Origin: Reticulascus tulasneorum
Taxonomy: Eukaryota; Ascomycota; Sordariomycetes; Glomerellales; Reticulascaceae
Assembly (NCBI GenBank): GCA_001557505.1
Contig: LSAX01000008.1
Coordinates: forward strand, 1,240,001-1,304,000
Length of the DNA: 64,000 bases
Direction of reading: 5' to 3'
Both the position numbers and the translations under genes were made by a program. Every line of letters begins with the position of its first letter. Position 1 is the first letter of the stretch. The notes under the pieces were generated by a model. The model was given only the letters and a program-made list of their open reading frames with translations. It had not been told where the DNA came from and made no database searches. This document shows positions 1 to 10,667 of this stretch, in pieces.

Positions 1-1135
1 TCTGCGTCAGTATAGCAGCCGAGGTGCGCATACCCTGGGATTTCAACGTTTAGTGTAACCTCACGTTTCGCCTTTCTCCTTCGGGCCGCGACGATGGTCG
101 GTGCGGAAGTAGCCGGTCCTTGTGATCCAGTAAGCAGGCCACTCGAATAGAGACGGGTTGAAACTTACCGACATATAGTGTATTTAAAACAGTTGTAGCG
201 GGCATGGTTTTGCCGCAGGCAGACTGTATGTCTTCCCACTGGTCGACCAGATAATCCGTATGATCACCCTCAGATAGGAATGGACTTTCCAGTCGGCCGT
301 GAAAATACTGCAAGAAACAGTCGCTACAGATCTATTTCTAGTATCAGTTTACCATGGGAATTTGTCATTTCTGGCTTAGCATCATACCAAATCTGCGGAG
401 TAGAGGTTGACCATACTATTCCAGCTTGCTGGGAGAACAGATGGATTGAAGTCTGGGTCTGCACACTCGGGCATATCTTGAGTGGGATCATTGTCTAGGA
501 TATTATCAGTCTCATGAACCTGCGTGGATACGTGGACATTTGACTTATACGCACAAATGCAATATTCATCATCATATTGCGCTGGTTCTTGTCCTTGCCA
601 GTCCTCTTTCTCGATCCTGCGGTTGTTAGAACTACCCCGAGCAAGACTTTCCACGGCGAGGCAACATACATGCACCAGGAGCCGCTGTCCGACTTTAGGC
701 AAGCTAGATCGTGCCCGTTCTTGTACATATGAACTAGAGTTTCTGCCATGATCCAATGACCATCCATGATCACATTCTGGCCCGAGCATTTCTGCACGAC
801 GTTTTGCTCCCAGCTATCGAGGGAGCTGGTGCAAGATGGAGTGCAAAGCGATGTCAAATTGTCGTTTGCCCATGTATACAGGTAGTAATGCGCCGCGGAT
901 GTTAAATATCCCTGGGGACACGACAATGAGGCGTTTCTGCTTGTAGTTAGGACCAGACCGCCTGGCGACGCATGAACTTTAGAGGGGCGACCTACATGGC
1001 ACTTAGGCAGCTTGAATCAACATCAAGGGATGCACTCATGGAGTCGGGGCTCAACCACGGCCACATGATGAAGTCTTGCTGGGCCGCCATTGCCCTCAAA
1101 GCTAGGGCAGCTATGAGCACCACAGGTGAACGCAT
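1..1135 (-). CDS. Secreted LysM-type protein running into a WSC-like domain (partial, 3' end off window)
   Basis: I read five exons: 1135-996, 936-670, 616-388, 307-169 and 118 to beyond position 1. All junctions are in phase. The introns have GT-AG ends and clear CTAAC branch points in the first two. The product starts with a signal peptide (MRSPVVLIAALALRAMAAQ) and has the spaced cysteines of fungal LysM proteins: SSCLSA, then NASLSCPQGY, then LCTPSC, then a GSWC motif and an ECADPDF stretch. The last visible exon ends in PGYAHLGCYTDA, which is how WSC carbohydrate-binding domains start. LysM proteins bind chitin or shield it from recognition, outside the cell. The start is the only ATG giving a signal peptide. 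The gene is divergent from the chitinase at 3370. The LysM family call rests on cysteine spacing and remembered relatives; the WSC call rests on about 12 residues. Confidence 0.72.
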
Positions 1136-3369
1136 CTTCTCGATGGGAAGGTTGTGCTGCCTGAATCAAAGGGGGATGCGCATGGGCGATTTACAAGAGT
1201 CGCGCGAGCGAGCGTCTCCTCTTGGCTGGGAGACATCTTAGAGCCAGTTATGGGATTTACTCCCATATTGCGGATTCCTTCAATATCTCAAAAGGGGCAA
1301 GAGGCCCGACTCCGGGTCAGCAGCCGTTGGCCTAGCAGGGCCGAGGCCGCCCTAGCCGCCATCCATTTCGATGTTGATGGGATCTCTCATTTCGCTGGTA
1401 TCTACAGTTCGAATCAGTGGATTCGGGTAATTCGGATGTAGTTGTGAATGAGTAAGACGAGATCATGGTCTATTGGAAGATTGCATGAAGTATCAGCAAC
1501 CCTCATTGAACTTACCTACGTGCCCACCACCCCTATTATGGGCGCGCCAGTCGATGGTGACCTGGGAATAGAATATTAGCAGTTGCTGGTGCTTACGTAT
1601 AGATAAGGCACTCCTTGGTGACGCAAATAATATTCTGGAGCCAATTTGTGGATACCTCTCCTTACCTAGGTCAGCAGAGGTGCCTCGGCAAAGTCCCCAT
1701 TAGACCCAAGGTGCTGGGAGAAGCTTTGGTCTGTGCCCATTCAGGGGTTAATTAAGATTCGGCCGGTCGTTTTGGGGTCGTCACCACCAAACGAACTTAT
1801 CGAGTTGGATTTGTGGGTACCTCTTGCCAGGACGCATATTTGAATAAGGTATGTTGTTGCTTCAGGTTCCTATAATATCCAGGGTAGAGGCATAGTCCCA
1901 GGCCTCACGGCTCCTGTTATAGTGTATAAAACAAGCAGCGATAAACTTCAGCGGCTCAAAATGCAAGGAACGCAACTATGTAATAACAGCTGCTAGAATG
2001 CGTAGTAATTCCCAAAGCCGACATCCTCTAGACTACCATTAGTAGCTCTTCGGTAGGCCTAGAAAGTGGCGGAGCCGCATTCTCCTGCGGTCTTCATGGC
2101 ACTGAGCATGCGCTAACGAGCATGCGCTAACGAGCATGCGCTAACGAGCATGCGCTAACGAGCATGCGCTAACGAGCATGCGCTAACGAGCATGCGCTAA
2201 CGAGCATACGTATTTGCTTTGCAACGGCCCGAGAAGCCAAGCCAAGCGTTTTACATGGGAAAGGCCGCGCTCCTCTCATACACCCCCAACAAAGTTTGTG
2301 CCGTTCCCCCGAAATATTGGAGCATGTATGTATCTCAACTGACACCTCCCGGACCTCACCCCCACGAAATGACTGTGGGTTGCACGACCCGCCAAAAGTT
2401 CAACTGACCCGCTAACCAATACTACATTTTAATTGGTCAATTGTAGATAGTCTTCTAGATCCTAAACTAATTAGAGATCAATTCTGGATCAGTTCAAGAT
2501 GAATCTACGGACGTAGAGGATAAGGTAATTGAAGACATCCCCTATGGGAGGCTCCTACCTCCCCTAACCCGCTGGAACTACCCTAATCTTATTACAATCC
2601 TAATCCAAGCCTAGTCTAATCTTAAGTTAATCCTAACGTAATCCTTTTATTTATTTTTTAGAAACTTAAAAATTTCCCATCATCTAGATTAATCCAGGAT
2701 CAATACAAAAGATCACCTAAACGTTTTATATGCTAGTTAAAAAGGTCAGATCGGGCAAGGTAGGGTGGATCGTCAGTTGATCTATACCCTTGAAATATTA
2801 TCAATGCCACCTCGATGCAACCAACTCCTGATGCCGACCTAGCCGACCAGCTTCTGGCATCTTTAGTCTCTAATTGCCGCTAGAAGACGTATGACTGGGT
2901 GGCAGAACCCAGGGGCGCCCCAGTCCGCAGCGAGAACCCATGCGACTCACAAACAAGAGAGCAAATACATCCACACCATTCTATCATGATGCTGTTACTT
3001 ACTCGGCATATTGCCGAATTAGGCCATTTCTAAGCATCCTGTGATAGAGCAACCACACCTGAGCTGATGATTCTGCCTCGTGGAGTGGACCTGTCAGCTT
3101 TGAGTGCTTGAGTGGGGACCTCCGTCAGGCGTCGCCAGAGGGCGCCCTCCGTTGTCATCCGACGCCGCATCAGGTTGTGTTTTGGTCTCGGGAGCCGAAC
3201 GGCCAATGAACCCAGCCAAGGCTTACATGCGGATCTAAGTAGGTCCCCGCGGATGGGTTCTCGGGCGACTAGCAGGTGCGGTCCGGTTCAAATATAATAG
3301 TGTTTATGTTGAGAGTTATGTCTCTGCCCATAGGCAAGTCGACAGACACGAACTTGTCCCAGAGCGAAA
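1136..3369. other. Intergenic region between divergent LysM and chitinase genes
   Basis: This 2.2-kb spacer separates the start codons of two divergent genes and should hold both promoters. It contains a 14-bp tandem repeat (2104-2201) and an A/T-rich stretch at about 2400-2760 with many short CTAATC/TAATCC-like words. I see no gene in it. The open frames at 972-1441 on the plus strand overlap the first LysM exon antisense or have no recognisable content. Confidence 0.6.
2104..2201. repeat. 14-bp tandem repeat, seven perfect copies
   Basis: The unit GAGCATGCGCTAAC is repeated seven times without a mismatch and is followed by a partial eighth copy that breaks at GAGCATACG. Each unit contains the palindrome GCATGC. 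It lies in the spacer between the divergent LysM and chitinase genes. Confidence 0.95.
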
Positions 3370-6300
3370 ATGCGTTTAGTAAAGAATATCGTGCCTTTGT
3401 GGGCGACGCTATTATCGTTTCTGCTTCCAATACCGGCAGCAGAGGCCGCGGCATCCTCGTCTTCGCTACTGTCGACGGCCTCAACGTCCACAATCAGTGC
3501 CAAGACCATCTCGGCGGTAATTTCCGACGTCTCTGCAACAACATCGGTTGCTCCCTATTCGGCTCTGCCAAAGAATGGCAGTGAAATATACAGGGCAAAA
3601 TTTCCCGCGCATAATCCGAAGACGCCCAAGTTCCTCAACACGACACACACGAATATCAATCCGCTTTTCAAAGCAGCTCAGGGGTTCAGAGGGAAGTACA
3701 AACGACCCGCGGCACTTACTGGACGCCAAACCAGCTCAACAGGGCTGCCGGAGGGAGCATGCGCTCCGGGGACGCCTTGCTCAAACGGTGCTTGTTGCAG
3801 CAATGTACGTGCTTTGCAATGCTTAATTGCGTGGCAGATTCTGGGCCGGAACACTGACTGTTGATATAGGAAGGATGGTGCGGTTTCAGTCCGGACTTCT
3901 GCGGTGCAGATGCCTGTATATCGTAGGACCCCCTCCCCCGGGCAGAATATTGCTCATAGGAGTTGTATGAATGGTCTTGTTGACTTGCCGTTCTCTAGAA
4001 ATTGCGACGCCAAGGCTGAATGCGGGCAGTATGCGGCCGAGGGGAACGAATCGTGTCCGCTCAGTGTCTGCTGCTCGACGTTTGGATTCTGTGGCACTTC
4101 AGATGGTTGGTACTAAACACCTCCGACCTTAACTGCAGCTAACTGCGAGCAGAGTTCTGCGGAGCAACTTGTGATCCCACATTTGGTAATTGCGGCGTAA
4201 GTGGATAGAAGCGGCGAATCGATTATATTGTTAACTTCATTCTGACTGAGTGCACAGTATCCGGCCGCTCCCGCGTGCTCTGTCAGCCAGCAGACTTCGC
4301 GTGGAAGAAAGATTGGATATTACGAAGGCTGGTAAAGTACATCCACCCAGTTGGTTCGAGAGAGGGGACTAATTCTCTCTTCAACTCAGGGCGACAACGC
4401 GGCCGTGTGACCAGCGAGCCCCGGAGGACCTCATCCTCAGCGGCTTCACCCATTTAAATTTTGGTGAGTATGAAAACTCATAATGCGCAAGGTGCTATGT
4501 AGTGCTAACGCATCGCTTGCCAGCTTTTGCCTTCTTCCATCCAACCACGTTCCAGATGACGGCCATGGACTCTACATCCTCTGCTCTCTATTCCCGATTC
4601 ACTGCTCTCAAGAAGAAAGCACCGTAGGTAGTTCCGATCTCTAGTAGGACAATCATTCGGTCTAGACTGATACTCTGTAGCGGTCTCCAAACTTGGATCT
4701 CGGTAGGAGGGTGGTCTTTCAACGTAAGTTCGAAACCTACGTGCCTTAAGTAAGAAATCTGGGGCTAAGCGCCCTCAGGACGAAACAAACGTACCCAACA
4801 CTCGCACGGCATTCAGCGACATGGTAAACACTACAGCGAATCGGGCAACATTCATTGCCAGTCTTGTTCACTTCATGTCCGCCTATGGATTTGATGGCGT
4901 AGATATAGACTGGGAGGTGAGTTGGCAGTACTGCAATTCATCCAATTTGGCGACTGACTGACTTTGTTTAGTATCCGGGAGCCGATGATCGGGGTGGTCG
5001 TAAGGAAGATAGAGCGAATTTCGTTGCGCTTCTGAAGGATATGCGGGTGGCATGGGGCAATCGCTATGGTAGGCGGTCTCTATAAAGAAATTAACACGAT
5101 TCTACTGACTAGCTCATGACAACAGGTATTAGCACCACAGTTCCATCTAGCTATTGGTATATGCAGCATTTTGATCTACCAGGCATGGAGCCGTATTTGG
5201 ATTGGTTCAATATAATGACGTACGACATTCATGGCGTCTGGGATAGCTCCAGTGTATGGGCAGGGCCTTTCGTCCGGCCACATACAAATCTGACTGAGAT
5301 CGACGAGGGCCTACAACTACTATGGCGTGTTAACGTAAATCCATCTAAGGTCGTACTAGGACTTGGATGGTATGGCCGATCATTCACGCTCTCTGACCCC
5401 TCCTGTAATACACCGTGGTGTACTTTTACAGCAGGAGGAAAAGCTGGAGCCTGTAGTGGCGAATCTGGCATCCTATCTAATGCCGGTTAGTTTCTCTTTT
5501 AGATCTCACTAAGGCGAGGCGATACTAACTTACAAACGAAATATTTGGAATAATAAAGCAGAAAGGACTTATACCCACGATTGATGAAAGTTAGTATATA
5601 CTGCTGACGTAATCTAATATGATCAAATTAGCTAACATAGAGATAGACGCCGCTGTGGCATACGTCTCTTGGGACGACCAGTGGGTGAGCTACGATACAG
5701 GTGTAACTATGGCTACCAAGATGGCATACGCCGACGAGCATTGCTTAGTCAGTAAATCTTGAACTAAGAGCTTACTGAGTATGCTAAAATCTATCAGGGT
5801 GGCTCTATGGTCTGGGCAATAGACCTTGATGACGATATAGGGACGTCTCTCGGAAATGCGGATCCAAATTATAACATTCTTCTCTCGTGTATGTTTTCTC
5901 CGTGCACGACGAACAAGTTTGGCCAGGCTCCAGACGTAAACACCATCTTCCGTCGAAGCGCTGGCGGCGACGCCTGTTACACATCTTTCTGCGGGGAAGG
6001 ATGCGAACTTGGTAGGTTTTGCAACCTAAACTTTAATGTTGTAAATATCATAGAATCCTGACTGCGATAGCAGGCTATGCCGAGGTCTCGCAAATGACTG
6101 GCAAGGTCGGTACGCTCCCAATACACTCCGAATGTCCAGTCGGCACATGGCAGAGCCTTTGCTGCGCGACAGGGACACAATACGGAACGTGCCAGTGGCG
6201 AGGCTACAGCGGGCTTGGCTTCGACTGCCGCGGAGGCTGCGAATTCGGCGAGACAGAAGTGGCCCAAAACACAAACCACTTAGATTTTAGTTTCGTGACG

Positions 6301-8537
6301 GGTGCCACAATATCTAAGGGTTGCTTCTTTGGCTTTCAAACATTCTGTTGCTCAGACTTCGAGCCGCCTTTGTCGATGCCTGATGTCAACCTCCTTGGAG
6401 AAGAGGGTGCTTGGTCTAATTTTGAAAACGTCCAAGATTGGACGGCGTGGAGATTGGTAAGTCTGGCATCTTATCTCTTATTCTGGCTATATTCGAATGC
6501 GTATAACCTAATTTTAAATGCCACAGGAACAAGAAGCAGCCGCCTGTCCAGATCTCTCCGTTCTAGTCACTTCGGAGGGAGCTGAAGCGCTCACGCAAAA
6601 TGGTATTTCCGTCGATATCGGCCTTGTGAAGCGCGGTGTAAATGCCGGAGTAGTCTCATCGAGTGGGCTTGTTACTGGCTATCTGCTCTGCTTCATATCC
6701 AACTCGGTATACAAGGGCGTGCTTAATAACAAGATTTCCGGCTATTCTGCAAACAAGCAGATCTGGACCGGCATTGGCTTGCCCACGAAGAGTCCGGCTT
6801 CGAACTCTAAGAAGAACACTGTTGGGAACTCCTTGCAAATCGGGTCGTAAGTTTCCCAAAGACCCCGCTGGCTTTAGCTCGGTGCTAGGCTTATTCCCAC
6901 AGATGGGTCAAGGCCGACTTTCCAAAGGGAACAAAAGACTGTTCAACGACGTACTTCTGCCGGTATGGGATGGGATTTGATCAGGTATGTGACCTTACCT
7001 TAACACGCAGGATATTTATCGAGCAAGAAATCGACAGATCTGCGACAATCAGCGATATTGGCGTGAAAGAGCTCCTCACCCCCACCCCAACAACAACCCC
7101 GGGGTGTTCAACTTTCCGCAAAGTAAGCACTCTTTCACTAAACACAGCAACTCAATTCATGTGATCCTTAGGTGGCGTACCTAGGGTAGGTGCAGAAAGG
7201 GCGCAGGTCTCGCAATGGAAACGCTGGCACCATAAGAACTGGAAACCATTGTGGACGGACCGAAATGTTTTTCCATGGCTACCGCCCTCTAGCTCGGCTT
7301 GTGATATGTAGGTGGAATCTCATATCTTCTACGTGTGTGTTGCATGGTGCTAACACGGCCGCAACAGTGATGAATTCCCCCTAAATGCTTTTGTAGGATT
7401 CCAGAGCTAGGTGGATCTTACGGGCATAGCTGATTGTATTATAGATTGAATCTGCCAATCCCCAGGTGCTACGCGCAATAGACCACAGAGAAAATCAAGC
7501 TCAGGGTAATATTCGCGAGCATTACCGTACGTCCATCCAATGGCTGAGGAATTTTCTAGGGGTGGATTTCTCGCAGTGGAAGGCCGTTATTTGGGTTCCA
7601 TGCGCGGCACTGCGGGCCGCAAACAACAAGAACCAGCCCCCTGTCACCGTGTATGTTATAAAATGCGGATATATCTGGTCAAGTTATGTGCTGACGTTCG
7701 ATACTCGCAGGACTTGGGCCAACATCCCATCAGGGGACAGTCGATTGCTCCCGACTGGCGTGATTCGGAAATATGGGGTTCGTGCAAATGCTCAGTCCTC
7801 CACAGGCACCTCGGCAGTACTGACCCCATGCAAATAGTTCAATTCGGGTTCCTGGCAACAGTGTCTGCGTAAGTAACTTAACAGCGGGCGGGACTTGAGC
7901 ATGATTCTGACATGGCTGTTGTGTTATAGCTTCGCCCACTTCCAGCGTCCAGACCAGGGTTGTAAGTGACCATGGTTTTCGTGTCGCAACGACAGACCCA
8001 CTATTCCAGCCAACAAATGGCGTAACGTGGACCTCCCGCGGTAAGACATGGTCTGTCGACCCACTGAGGATCCCTACGACACTCCGTGGTGGCATAGCCA
8101 TCAACTGGCCCAGCGACATCATCCCGGTCACCCCTTGGTTACGCGCTCGAGGCGCCACAGACGAAGAACTAATCGCCGTTGGCGTCGACTCGACCAACAG
8201 CACAGACACTGCCCACATCAAGCAGCGTCGGTCGGGCCGCCACCAGTACCTCGACGACGAGCAGCGCCGGCTCTGCCACAAGCTCTTCCGCAAGGACGGG
8301 GATAAGCTCGTTGAGGCGATGGTATCTGAAGAAGGCGCTAACTTTGCGGACCGCTGTCTGGGTGCCTTCGAGACAGATGCCGCGGAGGTGGTAACAGCGA
8401 CATCCACACTGTCATCTCGGGGAACACCGGGCTCGATGCTGGTAGAGACGAGCAGAGTGATAGATACGGCCGGGTTCGTTACAATTACTACCCAGCGAGC
8501 CGCACCGGGTCCTTCTTCTGCGTGGAATGTTTTATAG
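3370..8537 (+). CDS. Large multi-exon GH18 chitinase with CBM18, killer-toxin-like subgroup
   Basis: Twenty-four exons (first 3370-3804, last 7930-8537) close in one frame of 3801 nt, about 1266 aa. Residues 1-26 are a signal peptide. A low-complexity Ser/Thr region and cysteine-rich chitin-binding (CBM18-like) modules follow at about 130-215. The GH18 barrel opens with IGYYEGW near 232. It has the catalytic motif DGVDIDWE near 349-356 and ends around WAIDLDD near 560-566. The roughly 650-residue C-terminal part, with a WVPCAAL motif and a DHGFR motif, matches my memory of the extension in subgroup C fungal chitinases, which resemble the chitinase subunit of yeast killer toxin. The enzyme hydrolyses beta-1,4 chitin outside the cell. 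The least certain splice is the short exon near 5566-5589. The gene looks intact and pairs divergently with the LysM gene. Confidence 0.85.
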
Positions 8538-8757
8538 GTAGAAAGTATAACAAGAAGATGCCAGTTTGCGTGAAGATTCTGGTAGACTACCTTAGAATAT
8601 ATTTGTGCAGAACTGAACTGAACCAAGCCCTTCATATTCAAGCTTATAAACGCCTCCGACACCAATATTCAGCATTCTTTTTATTGAAAAACAGTTGTTG
8701 ACACATGCATTCTCGTTTAATCAATGACATGTTATTAAGAAAGTTCCATTAAATCAC

Positions 8758-10218
8758 CTACGAGCACCGCCCCATATTGAACGCAGAACGACCTTCCGGA
8801 GTCTGCCTTGCTCTATCCCAGATATCGCCAAGCCGCCCCTCCACCCCGTGCGTTCCGATATGAACGGTGCCAGATTCCACCAGCTTCCGCCAGCATCGCA
8901 AAACCGAAACTAATCTCGGGCAATGCGGAGAAAAGTAAGGGCAAGTTGTTGAGTGCATAAACAGCCCGGTGTTGCTCTTTACAGTGGACACCTCCACTGG
9001 CTTTGGCGAGATAAATACCGTCTCGTCCTGGAGACCATCGTATGGAGGCGTTATGTACAGTCCAGGTGTATCGGAAAGCAGTATGTCTCTATGCAATCTC
9101 TGCGTCTCCTGCTGCTTCCATTCTTGGACCTCGTCTAAACTAGGGAACAGCAGCACCGGCCGTTGGGACCATTCTAGCATTCGCGTCTCGCAGGCTTGGG
9201 CTCGCTGCTCTGTATTATTTGCCTCCAACAGCTTGCGCATACCCTCTAGCGAGAAGCACCTAAGCCCTGGTGCTATTAAAAGCTCGCCGTCTCGCGGCGC
9301 CCGTGCTTTAAGAACGAACTGGAGTGCAAAGCTTGGCGCCCAGCGAGCTTCCTCGTCCTCATCTACATCCTCGGGTGGAAGTAAAAATAAGTCGCGTAGA
9401 GTGTCCTCATCCTGCATATCTGCTTCGGACAGAAGGGCGCGGTGCTCCTGCTCTTCCGAAGACAATACATCCGCTACTATTGCGGGGACACGGCTCTCTA
9501 CAGCATCTAGTAGCCGCGTCCACTCGTCTAGCGCAGCTTGCAAGTCCGCATCAGCGAAGGGCTGCGCGAGGACGCATCCCTCTGGCTCTTCCGGCGCCTG
9601 TGTCTCCGGCATTAAATAGTAAGTCCCGGCACGCCAGGCAGTGAGGTAATGGTCTAGAGCATCTGCGAGAGGCACCCACACCTCTGGGCGGGGCAGTGGC
9701 CAGCTAGAACTGTCGAGGGAGGCCCAGTGCGCCCGGCCGGAGTCTAGATCGACGAAGAGGCCTCCCCACTGCGTGTCCGCAATGCCGTGGTACAGAAGGA
9801 CGACATCGGTGGCCAGGCAGTCTTGTGTCGGGTCATCGGCGACAGCGAAGCTGGCATACGCGAATAGGTGGTCAGGGTGAGGGAATTGGAGATGCGGCGT
9901 CAGCGACGGGGTCCGAATCACGCGGTCGCGGCGTAACCGCTTAGTTGGGCGGTGGTCCTCGGATGGAGAAGCAGACGAGGAGTCTCCTGAGGATGATGCG
10001 GTCTCCGCCGCTGAAGAAGTGGGCTCGCATGTGAAGTGGTCTGTGCCCTCGAGAAAGGCGATCAGGTCTCCGCGCAGGCGACGCCGGAGAGCTCTGGCCG
10101 GGTCTCCAAAGGCGGAAAAGAAGTTGCGGCGGAGGTGGCAATCAGGATGGAGGTAAGGAGACGCTGCGTGGATGGCAGCGAGCTCATTGTGCAAAGAGAT
10201 GGACCTTTCCACGTCCAT
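8758..10218 (-). CDS. Hypothetical 486-aa single-exon protein
   Basis: An uninterrupted 486-aa frame reads from ATG at 10218 and is convergent with the chitinase (221 bp between stops). There is no signal peptide and no membrane segment. A Ser-rich acidic stretch with a basic patch (KRLRRDR) at about 85-110 could be a nuclear-type or unstructured region. The middle is rich in acidic residues and tryptophan (DTQWGGLFVDLDSGRAHWASL). The C-terminal part has a CxxxxxxxC arrangement around THGVEGRLGDIW. I do not recognise the family. Codon use is GC-rich and looks coding throughout. Confidence 0.75.
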   Translation of the reverse strand: MDVERSISLHNELAAIHAASPYLHPDCHLRRNFFSAFGDPARALRRRLRGDLIAFLEGTDHFTCEPTSSAAETASSSGDSSSASPSEDHRPTKRLRRDRVIRTPSLTPHLQFPHPDHLFAYASFAVADDPTQDCLATDVVLLYHGIADTQWGGLFVDLDSGRAHWASLDSSSWPLPRPEVWVPLADALDHYLTAWRAGTYYLMPETQAPEEPEGCVLAQPFADADLQAALDEWTRLLDAVESRVPAIVADVLSSEEQEHRALLSEADMQDEDTLRDLFLLPPEDVDEDEEARWAPSFALQFVLKARAPRDGELLIAPGLRCFSLEGMRKLLEANNTEQRAQACETRMLEWSQRPVLLFPSLDEVQEWKQQETQRLHRDILLSDTPGLYITPPYDGLQDETVFISPKPVEVSTVKSNTGLFMHSTTCPYFSPHCPRLVSVLRCWRKLVESGTVHIGTHGVEGRLGDIWDRARQTPEGRSAFNMGRCS

Positions 10219-10667
10219 AATGCGACACGGACAGAGAAATGGCCAAATAATGACGAGAACTTGGGGGACTTGGCTGCTATTTTAGGGGGCAATAGCGGAC
10301 CTTTCAAGATCCCCAGTGGCGAATTGACCCTGAGCGGGTCCAAAGCAACGGCGCCCGAAATGCACTGTTGCAACTTTATCCCACACTTGATGATAAAACA
10401 CACAAAGTTTGTGCAAACAAGAGAATGAGACGCAGATAAATAAGAATCGTCTGCATGTAAGCAACCTCTAGATATTTCTAGCCTATCGATTGGATCTCGC
10501 GTTCTTGAGTCGCACATCTCCGAGGACGGTGTTGACTGTACGAAGTTCCCGAATAGTATGCGATTTAGACAGTGCCTGGCGGTAGTCTTGCTAGATTCAG
10601 GGGAGAGAAGAAAATAGAGCAACGAGGAGCCATGTGGCTGGGCAAGTACTACCTGATAATTCTCTAT
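10219..10667. other. Intergenic region, no gene seen
   Basis: This 450-bp spacer sits between two genes on the minus strand. It should hold the promoter of the 8758-10218 gene and the 3' end of the GH115 gene. Open frames that cross it overlap the coding region of the neighbour in another frame and have no family signal. Confidence 0.5.

Noticed and set aside
380..930. Apparent frameshift in the LysM gene between overlapping frames
   Set aside because: A GTATGT...CGCAG intron of 53 nt (669-617) with a CTAAC branch point joins the frames exactly, so no lesion is needed.
972..1441. Open frames on the plus strand suggesting a gene
   Set aside because: They lie antisense to, and upstream of, the first LysM exon, which has a signal peptide and clean splices; no motif supports the plus strand.
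3370..8537. The large chitinase as a true killer toxin
   Set aside because: It resembles only the chitinase-bearing subunit; no toxic second subunit, plasmid or immunity gene is seen, so an ordinary chitinase call is safer.
3300..8540. Chitinase region as several separate short genes
   Set aside because: All pieces join through GT-AG introns into one 3801-nt frame that follows the order of subgroup C chitinases.
10062..10622. Open frame on the minus strand as an extra gene
   Set aside because: It overlaps the 486-aa gene in another frame, has no motif and no good start.
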